DNA from: Notholithocarpus densiflorus
Lineage: Eukaryota; Streptophyta; Magnoliopsida; Fagales; Fagaceae
Assembly: GCA_030021035.2 (NCBI GenBank)
Contig: JARYZH020000148.1
Span: forward strand, 1,036,551 to 1,100,550
Direction: 5' to 3'
Length of the DNA stretch: 64,000 bases
The notes beneath the pieces are model-generated. The model searched no databases. It had not been told where the DNA came from and saw only the letters and a list, made by a program, of their open reading frames with translations. The position numbers and the translations under genes were made by a program. Below, piece by piece: positions 11,570-21,512 of the stretch. Every line of letters starts with the position of its first letter. Position 1 is the stretch's first letter.

Positions 11570-12530
11570 ATAGCTTAAACTTTTTGGAGAATCAATATTT
11601 TAATATAGTATCAGAGTATGAGATACTGAGTTCGATCCTCGTCTGGTTGTCTCCTCAACTCTACTTCTTGTTTAAAATCCATTGTGTTGGGAGTACCCTC
11701 AAATCCAAAACGATGTCCTTGGCATCAATGGAGTTGCTAATTCCCCAATTCCATGAAATCTATGTTGTCAAATTCAGCAACTTCAAGCTGAAATCCAGAA
11801 TCACTTCCCCAATCTACATCAACCTTTGTCTCATTGTTTCATTCCCTTCTCCCTTTCCCAAATCTCCCAAAACCCTAATCTCCTCCCTCTGTTCAACCAC
11901 CCTACGACGTCGTTTGTGGCATCCCTGTACACTACCCCCCTAATTGCAACTTGCATTTGAATCTCCTGCCAAATCCCAATGCTCATGTTCTACAAAGAAA
12001 TCAAAGACTACAACACTTCCAAATCCATCGAAACATTTTCTTTAAAGACCAAACATGCATAATAATCGAGCATCTCATTACTAGTGGTGTTGTTGGGTTG
12101 GTAGAGCAGAGCTTAAACAATATTTTATCGAAAAGCCCATCTCTAATGATACTCCTTTTCTTTGTAATTGTTTGTCCTTTACAAAAGCAAACACAGCATT
12201 CAGATCTTTGGTTTTCGAGGTTTCTATGATCTATCTCAAATTTTGCCTCTAGCTTGTTGTGGGTTTGATTCTAGGGTTTTGTCTGTTTATATGAACGCTA
12301 ATTTGATGAAATCTGAGTTAAGTATTGTGATTTTTAATAGGTTTTCTATGCTTGTTATTTCTAGGTTTTTGTGAGGTTCATTACTTCAATATTGCAAAAA
12401 AAATTTTATTTTTCTTCAGAGTTGATAATATCATTTGTATATATGATAGTGGAGCTTCAAGGTATTGGTTGTGAGCTTCAAAGTTGTTGGTGCAAAAAGA
12501 ACAAGAATAGCAATTTTTTTTTTTTTGGCT
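11570..12530. other. No gene recognised
   Basis: Open frames at 11464-11943 and 11951-12229 on the + strand lack recognisable domains. The stretch 11700-11940 is C-rich and could be a decayed exon, but I cannot name it. Confidence 0.3.
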
Positions 12531-12534
12531 AAAT

Positions 12535-12955
12535 GCAAATTGCACCAAGAAGTTTGAATGAAATTCATTTCAGTTATTTAATTTTACTTTCGTTCAATTG
12601 AGTCATCTAAGTTTCAAATTTATTAAATTCAAGTCTTTCATACAATTTTGTTAAAAATTTTCTATTAAAAAAAAGTTTTTCTCATGTGAAAAAAAAAAAT
12701 TATAAAATTAATAAAAATTTCATAGATTTTTTATGTGAGATTTTTGTTTTTTTTTTTTTCAAAAAATCTCTTTTCATTAGTTAATTGTATGCTTAGTGGC
12801 AATTTTTTAACAAAATCGGACTAAAAACCTGAATTGAATAAATTTAAAATTCAGATGGCTCAATTGAAAAAGAGTAAAATTAAAGAATTAAAATGAATTT
12901 TAATCAAATTTAGAGGGTGCAATTTATATTTTAAACTTTTTATATTAAATAAAAA
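12535..12955. mobile_element. MITE with long terminal inverted repeats (about 125 bp)
   Basis: The left arm begins AAATGCAAATTGCACC and includes CAATTGAGTCATCTAAGTTT. The right arm (about 12815-12955) reads as the reverse complement in the same order, ending GGTGCAATTTATATTT. No coding capacity. Long arms suggest a Mutator-like MITE, but no target duplication is clear. Confidence 0.7.
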
Positions 12956-13422
12956 TAGTATATTTGATCAATAGTACTTAATTTTAAGATTGGAGTAAAT
13001 CACTCATTCTAGTGGTCTATTTTCCATACAATTCCTTAAAAAAAAAAAAAAAAAATCATAGGACATCCCACCCTTCTCGAAGCTTCGAGCGTTCTCAACC
13101 AACTAGCTATCCATAATCCATAAGTTCAGTCAAATTATAGCTCGTATACATCTTCTCCCTTCTCCGTTATTTATTTTATCTATTTTTTTTTTTTCTTTTA
13201 AATGACTTGCTTGACAAATTTTTGAAAATGTAGTTGTTTCAAATGGTTGTACCTATAAAAGAGTGAAATTTAAAATTTTGTACTTTAAAATATGTGCTTT
13301 GATAACGCATACGGTGGTGAGCCACTAAAGCTGAGCCAAATGGTTTCAACTCACATTTCACATTTCATTTGATTATGTGACGGTGATATTCTGATTGTTT
13401 ATGATTTCTAATATTTCGATAG

Positions 13423-13562
13423 TGCCCTGTTTGGTAACGGTGTTTAAACAACGAAAATTGTTGTTTAAACACTACAACACGTATTTTCACATATTTTTTC
13501 ACTCAAACGTATTTTCACAAAACTTAAACAACGTTACTAGAAATCTTTTACCAAATGGGCCC
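13423..13562. mobile_element. Small MITE, about 140 bp
   Basis: It starts GCCCTGTTTGGTAA and ends TTACCAAATGGGCCC, a near-complementary pair, and holds a short internal palindrome around AACAACGAAAATTGTTGTT. The 'GGGCC..TTTGGTA' ends are common in plant hAT and Harbinger MITEs; I cannot decide which. Confidence 0.5.
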
Positions 13563-14560
13563 ATATTGGATTTTTCAAGGAATGTTTTCCAGGAAAAACC
13601 AGCCCCTCTTCGGATTCCTTGATGGTGTCTTGTTCGGGTTAGGTTAAGTACTCTTTTGCAAATGAGATTTTTGCCATTATTAAACCCTAGATAAAGAGAA
13701 TAGATAAAATGAATGAATTGAAAATAAGTAAATATTAAAGTATTGAAATCAAAAAAAAGAAAAGAAAAAATGAATAAAGTTAGATGTTTGAATTGAAAAT
13801 ATACCAAAATTGCGATGTAATTTATAATTTAGATGTTTTTTAGTAAATTCATTTTTCTATTTATAACAAAGTAAATTACTTTTTAAACTTTAGAGTTTTG
13901 AGTATTATTTCATTTATATATTTTTTTAAAAGGTTTTTTATTTAAATTTTAAACTTTCAAAATGTTTTATTTATACCTCAAAGTTTCTACAAAAGTTTCT
14001 AATATTTCTTATAAAAAAATTCATATTTTTTTATTAACCCAATACTCATCACATCATTAGTTTTTTTTTTTGGCTTGATACATCATATCACTAGTTGGTT
14101 TAATTGGAATTTATTTCAAATATTGAGGGTTAAATTAAACCTACTTAGTTTGATTATAATTATTAAAAACTATAAGAGCTAAATGAATCTTTGGTGTCTT
14201 CACCTGATTATAAAAATCAATCATCATAGAATGTACTACGTATGCCATATATTTGAAATACTATCATATTAATAAAAAAATAAAATAAAAGAATCTTTAT
14301 TAGATTTTGTTTTTCTTTTTATTTAATAATTCAATACCTAAGTACAGTGCCATTTAAAATTATAATGTTTAAATGAATTTTTATTAGAATTTATTTTATT
14401 CTTTGTTTTTGAGGAAAAATTTTAATATCTTTTTTTTCATAATTCAATAATTAGGAAAATGGGAAAATTTAAAAATGAAAGTGCCAATTAAGTTAGAAGG
14501 ATGTTGACAATTTTATTAAAACTTTAAAAATTTAGAAAATATAAAATTTATATAGGTAAA
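13563..14560. other. AT-rich intergenic DNA, no gene recognised
   Basis: Very AT-rich with several T and A tracts. No open frame with a recognisable product on either strand. Confidence 0.4.
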
Positions 14561-14903
14561 GGTAAATTGCATATTTTGGTCCTTGACCATTATACTACGT
14601 GTCAATTTGGTCTCTAATATTTTAAATGTGTCAGTTTAATCCCTAACTTTTTGGTATTATGTTAAAATAGTTTTTGCTGTTAAGTAATGGATGAAAAATT
14701 CTGACGTGGCTGACGACCAAAATAAAAAATTATTTTTATGCTATGTTAGATAACACGTGTACTGCCACATGGAATTAAAAAAAAAAAAAAAAAAGAAGTA
14801 CTAGAAGACATGTGACACTTCTTGTAGTTTCTTCTTCATCTAGACCAAGAACAACAACTAGGATTGAAATTAGACTCTTTCTCTGAGCCCTACATTTTCT
14901 AAA

Positions 14904-15710
14904 GGCGAAAATACATTATTGGTCCTTTAAGTTTACCGTGTGAGTACAATTGATCCTTGAAATTTGAAGTGAACACTATTGGTCTCTCAAGTTTAGAAAA
15001 TTAGCACTGTTAATCATTTTGTTAATTGCTGTTTTTATGATAGCTTATGTGGCTAATGGAATAGTGATGTGACGTCTTTTTACATACTTGGACCAACCAA
15101 AAAATACCACTTCAATTAGAAAATTATGTAAGCTCCAACTCACCAAAACTAACAGAAGCTCTTTTTTTTTTTCCCGTAAATTTTAGAGTTCTGATCACCT
15201 CCTCTACTGTCCTCTACTACACAAAAAATTATGCACCCAAACCCACACATCCTAATATTCTTTGATCATGGCCATCAAAGCTCATGATGGTCATCCACCT
15301 CTTTCACCCTCCGTCCCAGCTGAACTCATGAGTTTAGGTAGAGGGTCAGAGGTTGATGGTGGAGAGAAGGTTGTGATTGAGTTGGGATAGAGGAGGGAAA
15401 GTGATGAAGGATGAGTGATGGTCTTGACAAAGTGAAGAGATTGTTAATTTTTATGTTTGTTTTGCTTACGTGGACTTGACTTGGAATTTTAATTGATGTG
15501 GCATATTTTGGTTGGTCCAAGTATGTAAAAAGATGTCACATTATTTTTCCATTAGCCACATAGACAATAAAGCTAATGATAGTTAATCAAAGGGCTAACA
15601 ATGCACTTTTTTGAAACTTGAGGAACAAATAGTTCTCACCTAAAATTTAAGGGATCAATTGTTCTCACAAGATAAACTTCAAGGACTAATAGCATAGTTT
15701 CGTTTTTGTC
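14904..15710. mobile_element. 807-bp Mutator-type MITE with about 220-bp inverted repeats and 9-bp TSD
   Basis: The element is bordered on both sides by TTTTCTAAA (14895-14903 and 15711-15719), an exact 9-bp duplication. The left arm contains TTGGTCCTTTAAGTTTACCG and TACTTGGACCAACCAAAA; the right arm is their reverse complement. The central 300 bp (15130-15440) is unrelated to the arms and includes CCATCAAAGCTCATGATGG and TTTCACCCTCCGTCCCAGCT, so it may be captured host DNA, but no protein is recognisable. No transposase is encoded. Confidence 0.85.
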
Positions 15711-16286
15711 TTTTCTAAAAGACATAATGTCCTTTTAATTGCCAAGAACATGAATAAAAGAAAAGAAAATAAAAATCTAAAGCCTTATTATCATTAATTA
15801 TGGGGTTTAATGCTATTGAGGTTTTAGAATATTTTATTTTGTCCAAATTAGCATTCTTTATCCACTAAAAACTAGTGTTGTTAAAAGCGCTGAGCGCACT
15901 TAAGCGCAAAGGCCTCCTAGAGCCTAGGCGCAAAGCGCAAAGCGCAAGCGCGCGCCTGATCGATGTGAAGCGCACATTTAAAAAAAAAAAAAATTAAAAA
16001 AAAATCATTAATGATCAATACAACAATCAAATGATCAATTAATCATATAAATTACAATAAAACATTTTATATAATTTATATAACATTTATATAATTCTAT
16101 TGTGCTTTACAAAATATATGCAACCATGACATTTGATGGCCATAATTACAAAACATGGTTAAATCAAAATAGAAGTATAGAACCAAAAAGGCAAAGGCTA
16201 AAAAGTACTAGAATGTTAAGTAATGTTATCTTTGCCTAACAAAATATCTTTGCCTAACAAAATCAATGCATATATGCAATGAAATC

Positions 16287-18984
16287 TTAATCTACATAAT
16301 CATCATCATCCTCATCAAGCAAGATCCCTTCATCATTTTCATCACAAGATTTGTAGCCCTCATCATTTTCCTCATCCTCTTCATCTCCATCATGAGGAGC
16401 ATGTTGTGAACTAGAACTTGAACCTGTAGCTTGTCCTAATGGTCCCATTCTTGATCTGAAGTTGAATCTTTCTTCTTCAACTCCAAAAGCTCTAGCAACA
16501 TTGCCCCATGTCAAAATATCATCAATAAACACAAGATCATCTTCAGCAAATTCTTCTACTTCATCTTCTTCTACTTTTCCAATCAACCACTCATTGCTAT
16601 CATCTACATCTTTCAAGGAGATTGGATCAATTGTGTCACGCAAATTATATCTCCGCTTCAAGGCTCTATTGTACTTAATATATACCAAATCATTCATCCG
16701 GGATTGTGCTAACCTATTTCTTTTCTTGCTATGCACCTACACAATCCATATAGCCATATATTAATATGCATAGATGATGATATCATGATAATTAAATCAT
16801 GAAATAAATTTCACAATTAAGTCCCTAACTTTTTAGTCACTCACATGTTCAAACATACTTCAGTTCCGCTCGCACCTTGATGAACTACAAGTTAGGCTAA
16901 GAACTTTTACAGCAAATTGCTGTAAACTTGGAGTTGAAGCTCCATGAGCAGACCACCAATCAGCTGTTAAGGAAAATAAAAAAATGGTCTTAACTCTTAA
17001 GTCTTAACCCTTAACTCAAACTTTATAAGAACTAAATAATTTTTCCATTTAATAAAATGGACAAACTAATAAGTAACAACTAACAAAAGCTAACAAAGCA
17101 AATACCTGGTGCTTTTTTCTTTCTCTACCTCTTAGCCATTTCCAACCCAAAGAGGCCCTCTTCTCTCTTATATGATGTCAACTCTTCAAGAATCTTATCT
17201 TGTTGATTAATGTTTGGAACCAACCTTTGTATGCATTTGTATAGGCCAGCCATCACCTCTTCATCTCGCTCAATTTCAGAGCGATTATCATAAAAAAATT
17301 CTGGATTCAAGAAATAGCCAGCCGTATGCAAAGGCCGGTGGAGTTGACAATCCCACTTTCGATCTATTATTTCAAAGATTTCTTTGTATCTTTCTTCCCT
17401 TCCATTAAAAGATTTTTCAATTGCTTCTTTAGCTCGATCCATAGCCTCATAAATGTATCCCATGGCAGGCCTTTTCTCTTCATCAACCAATCAAAGCACA
17501 TGAACAATAGGACTTGACACTTTAAGGCTATAGACAACTGTGTTCCAAAATGTAGGCATTAGAACTGTTTGAGCCACCCTTTTTCCTGTTAGCTCCTTTG
17601 CCCACTTGCTACGGGTCCAATCCTCTAAAGTAAACATCTTTCTCAAGTTTTCCTTTTGCTTATGTATACTTGATAATGTGAGAAAGGATGTAGCAAATCG
17701 AGTTTTAGTGGGCCTAAGCAAGTTCCTTTGCCCTGTAAACTGTCTCATCATGTTTATGAGACTAGTACGATTATATATATACCAGTAAGCTCAATTGCCC
17801 TTTTTAATGTTCTCATGATTGTAGGAAGCTTTGCAATGTCTTCCAACATCAAATCCAAACAATGGGCAGCACATGAGGTCCAATACAAATGAGGTCTTTT
17901 TGCCTTCAATAATCGTCCTAATAATGTAAAAATATAAGTATGACAATTAGTAACAATTAAGAAAAAAATAAAAATAAAATATGAATACTTTTTTCTAATT
18001 TCATGAGATTAAGATATATAGTTCTGTATATAACTTCTTACTTGCCATCACATAACTTGAGTCATTATCAGTTATAACTTGTATAACTTTGTCTTCTCCA
18101 ATTTTCTCCACCATGCTATCAAGTAGTTGAAACATCCTTTCTCCGGTCTTCATATATGAAGACGTATCAATAGACTTGATAAACATGCTTCCCTTAGAGC
18201 AATTCACCAAAAAATTTATCAAAGATCTATGACTTCTATCTTTCCATCTGTCAGACATAATGGAACATCCAGTTCTTGCCCATTCTTCTTTATGGCTCTT
18301 CATTATATCATTGGTGTGGACCACTTCCTTTTTCAATAAAGGAACTCTCACTTCATGGTAACTTGAGGGCTTCATACCAATTCCATATCGTCCAATGGAT
18401 TGAACTGCAGCATTGAAACTTTCATAATTAACAGCATTGAATGGAATTGCTGCTTCATACATCCACCTTGCTATATCAACACAAGCCTTTTCTTTTAACT
18501 CTTTCTTGTAAGCATCATTAATTGTTGTTTGGACCCCCTTTCCACTCTTTCCCATTTGTGCTGATTTAGGAGGAGAGACAAATGCATCCATAGGACCTAC
18601 ATGCCTTGGTTTCTTTTTACTAGTGCCACTGCCACCTACACCTACATTTTGCACTTGTTTGCCATGAGCATCAACTTCAGCAACCTCATCCTCCTCTTCA
18701 TCAAAAGCCACATCATCAAATTCAGCAGTCAAATTTACTTGCTCTTTTTCTATTTTTTTTCTCAGCATATATTGATTAACTTCTTCCTTCACATGTTCAG
18801 GGCACTTTTGACAACCAACAATAGCTCTATAACCTCCAACCAAGTGTTGCTTAAGTCTATAAGCCCCTCCTTTTGCAACTTTCCCACAGAAATTGCAAGT
18901 TAAATCATTTTTATTGTTTTGATTAGCTAGATACGCATACTTCCATGCAATATCTTTTCTTGAATTTGAATCTCCAGTAGCCAT
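16287..18984 (-). pseudogene. hAT transposase (BED finger, DUF659, hAT C-terminal domain), inactivated
   Basis: Exons on the minus strand: 18984-18042, 17917-17106, 16963-16845 and 16736-16287, all with plausible GT-AG borders. Exon 1 starts with a BED zinc finger (DLTCNFCGKVAKGGAYRLKQ, then H and the CQKCP segment) and continues into DUF659 (TGCSIMSDRWKDRSHRSLIN; QVITDNDSSY). Exon 2 has YWTSCAAHCLDLMLEDIAKL. The last exons hold the dimerisation region and an acidic tail. Breaks that I can see: a frame shift in the TATATATA run at about 17770-17782; TGA at 17491-17493 where the family has Arg; TAG at 17125-17127 where Gln is usual; and TGA at 16860-16862 in CERN-stop-S where Trp is conserved. 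The product is therefore not made in full. Confidence 0.9.
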
Positions 18985-19179
18985 AATGCATTAATGCCCT
19001 ATAACTAATTACTAACATTAGTTAATAATTTAATCACTTAATAAATTTAAGAAAAATTCAATATGAGTCTAAGTGCTATGTTGACATATATTAAAGTAAC
19101 TAAAGTTACTAAACAATTAACACATATAAATAATTTCATACATTCATACATTTTTTTTTTCGTGAATGACCCAACTAAG

Positions 19180-19420
19180 AAAGAGAGGAGCTTTGGGTTT
19201 CATTAATGAGGGAAAAAAATGGAACAGGTTTAAGAAGAAGAAACATAAGAGCTGTGTGACTGGGTCGTGGGTTTCAAAATGAGGAGAGAGAGAGAGAGAA
19301 TGGAACAGGTTTAAGAAAAGGAAAAAAACAAAAGAAGAAAGAGGAGCTATGTCACTGTGTCGTGGGTTTCAGAATGAGGGGAAAAAAAAAAAAGAGAAAG
19401 AGGAAGAGAAGAAGATTGAG
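19180..19420. repeat. Purine-rich tandem repeat in the hAT leader
   Basis: The phrases ATGGAACAGGTTTAAGAA, GAGCTATGT or GAGCTGTGT, and GGGTCGTGGGTTTCA recur two to three times with a spacing of about 110 bp, separated by GA-rich runs. It lies between the transposase start and the element's right end. Confidence 0.65.
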
Positions 19421-20381
19421 GTCTGGGTTTCAAAAAGAGTAAAAAAAGAAAGGCTTAAAAAGGAAGAATATAAAAGAGAGAGAGAGAGACGTACCTTTGA
19501 ATCTTTGAGCTTGATACGAAGAGAGCACTGTGATTGGGAGGGAGCAGTGGGGTTGGGAGTGTGACCGAGTGTCTGATTTGTTTGTTTGTGTTTGTTTGAG
19601 TGTGGGGTTGGGAGTCTCTTATTTGTTTGTTTGTGTTTGTTTGAGTGGTTGTGGTTAAAAGTTCAAAAATATCTAAAGAGATAGGCTTAGGTGTATGGTA
19701 GCACACCATACTATTAGTTTTTAAATATTAGATCAATGGCTTATATAAAAAATATTTAGATTTAATGGCTAAAAATCAAATCAGGACTTTTTTAAAAAAA
19801 ATATACAAAAAGCTCAAAAAAGCGCGCTTAAAGCGTGCTTTTGAGAGGGGGCTTCGCTTTAGAGGGAAAAAGCTCCAAGGGAGCTGCGCTTTGCGCTTAA
19901 GCACGCTTTAAACGCGCTTTTAACAACACTACTAACAACAGAGATTGTTTTGATTTTGATACAACACTAAAAAGTTAGGGATTAAATTGACAAATTTAAG
20001 ATGGTTAAGAATCAAATTGACAATATGTAAAGCGTGAGACCAAATATGTAATTTAGGAACATATATCCAATTTCACATAAAACATTTTCTAATGCTTAAT
20101 GACCAATTAAAAAAAAGAAAGGGCAAATTACAACTTACCAACTTGTGGTTTGGCAGAAATTTAAGTTGCATACCTGTGATTTAAAATTTGACACTTTACC
20201 TCTTGAGATTTGGCCAAAATGCAAAATTTAAGCTGTCTACCTATGGTTTGAAATTTCATAATGCAAGTGTTCTGTTTTATTCTTTTTTATTTGACTTGAT
20301 ATTGTATTTTTATGTTTTTATTTTTATTTTTAATGTTTTTGAAGGAGAGAAACATAAAAGTGAAGCAAAATCACATATTTA

Positions 20382-20591
20382 GGGTCTGTTTGGAATCCGC
20401 TTATTTTGCTGAAACTGAAAACTTTTTACTGAAAGTACTGTAGATAAAGATAAAGTTAGTTGAAATAGTACAGTGAGACTTATGAACTATGAATAGTACC
20501 AAAAAGTGCAATGAGACCCATGAATAGTAGCTAAAATAAGCTGAATAGCAAAATAAGTTAGCAAAAATAATCTTGCCAAATGGACATTTAA
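20382..20591. mobile_element. MITE, about 210 bp
   Basis: It starts GGGTCTGTTTGGAATCCGCT with TATTTTGCTGAAACTGAAAA, and the right end has a decayed mirror (AATAGCAAAATAAG, GCCAAATGGAC). This sequence type is a widespread woody-plant MITE as far as I recall; its superfamily is not decided here. Confidence 0.6.
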
Positions 20592-20668
20592 CCATATTTT
20601 TAATAGATGTGGGTTAAAGAAATCTAATTGAACTACTTCAGGTGGGTAAAGTGTTAAATTTTAACTTA

Positions 20669-21266
20669 GGCTTCGTTTGAGAGTTCATAAGAGAATGGAA
20701 TGGAATGGAATGGAATGGAATGATGACAAAAGAATGGAAAGGAATGGAATGATGACAAGGGAATGGAAATGAATGGAATGAAATGGAATGTATTTAAGTA
20801 AGGGAAATGAATGGAATGAAATGGAATTAAGTAATCTTGATTGGATGTTTTAAAATAAAGGAATGTAAATGAATGAAATGAAAGTAATCTTGTTTGGGAG
20901 TAACATGGAGGGAATGAAATGGAATCATTTTATGACAATATTACTATTAGACCCATATTTTAAAATAAATGGTTGAATATCTAGGGGTATTTTGGGAGTT
21001 TTAGTAAAAAATTCATTAAATCTAATTTCATTCCCTCTCATTCCTCCCAATTTCAGGGGGAATGAAAATTTGAGGTTTTAAGGGAATATAGAAGAATAAG
21101 TGTTTCCTTCTACCCATTCCATTCCCTCCTACTTAAACTCCAAAACAAGGGAATGAACTTTCCATTCTTTTCATTAAAACTCTCAAACAAGGGAAGGGAA
21201 AAATATTCTAAAATTATTCTTTTCATTCCTTTTTGTTTATTCCATTCTTTCCTCTCAAACGAGGCC
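20669..21266. mobile_element. 598-bp Tourist/Harbinger-like MITE rich in GGAAT repeats
   Basis: The ends GGCTTCGTTTGAGAG and CTCTCAAACGAGGCC are inverted repeats bordered by TTA on both sides (20666-20668 and 21267-21269). The interior is filled with GGAATGGAATGAAATG-type repeats at the left and their complements at the right. No coding capacity. Confidence 0.8.
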
Positions 21267-21512
21267 TTAAAGATTCCGACCTAAATTTTAGCCAAACCCC
21301 CTGGAGTAAGTTGTAATTTCGCAAAAAAAAAAAGAAAAAAGAAAAAGCAACAAGACCAACACAGATTTCACGTTTCTCAAAAAAAGAAAAAACACAGATT
21401 CCATTTTCCATTAGTCTTCACTCTCATTCTAGAGCCCCAAAAAAAGCGCGCGAAAAGCAAGAACCCCATCACAGTCACAGACCAGACCGTACTGTAAAGT
21501 CAAAGAGAAAAA

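Larger units (their letters stand above)
15873..19931 (-). mobile_element. hAT transposon, near full length, with decayed transposase
   Basis: The terminal inverted repeat TAGTGTTGTTAAAAGCGC is at both ends, and the element is flanked by CTAAAAAC and CTAACAAC, an 8-bp target duplication with one mismatch, the hAT signature. The subterminal 90-110 bp are packed with AAGCGC and GCGCTT words, likely transposase binding sites. The minus strand carries a BED zinc finger, DUF659 and hAT-dimerisation transposase gene (16287-18984) that now has stops and a frame break. Length is 4,059 bp. It sits inside the right arm of an older Mutator-like MITE. Confidence 0.9.
14565..20075. mobile_element. Mutator-like MITE expanded to 5.5 kb by two nested insertions
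   Basis: The left arm (14565-14720) carries AAATTGCATATTTTGGTCC, TCAGTTTAATCCCTAACTTT and a TGACGTGGCTGACGACC tail. The right arm (19940-20075, continuing left of the hAT insertion near 15830-15872) carries the reverse complements in mirrored order. Between the arms sit an 807-bp MITE (14904-15710) and a 4,059-bp hAT element (15873-19931) that interrupts the right arm. Without them the outer element would be only about 640 bp. I could not define a target duplication. Confidence 0.6.
20119..21320. mobile_element. Terminal-inverted-repeat element carrying two nested MITEs
   Basis: The left end reads GGCAAATTACAACTTACC, then GGTTTGGCAGAAATTTAA. The right end reads TTAGCCAAACCCCCTGGAGT, AAGTTGTAATTTCGC, the diverged reverse complement. 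Both sides border on A-rich runs, so a 9-bp duplication is possible but ambiguous. The interior holds MITEs at 20382-20591 and 20669-21266. It ends about 190 bp upstream of the FPG start codon. Confidence 0.55.

Noticed and set aside
15883..15965. AAGCGC cluster as a CpG island or promoter
   Set aside because: It is the subterminal region of a hAT element, mirrored at the other end.
14565..20075. A precise target duplication for the outer Mutator-like MITE
   Set aside because: Flanks GTAAAG and GAACATATA do not match well enough to claim one.
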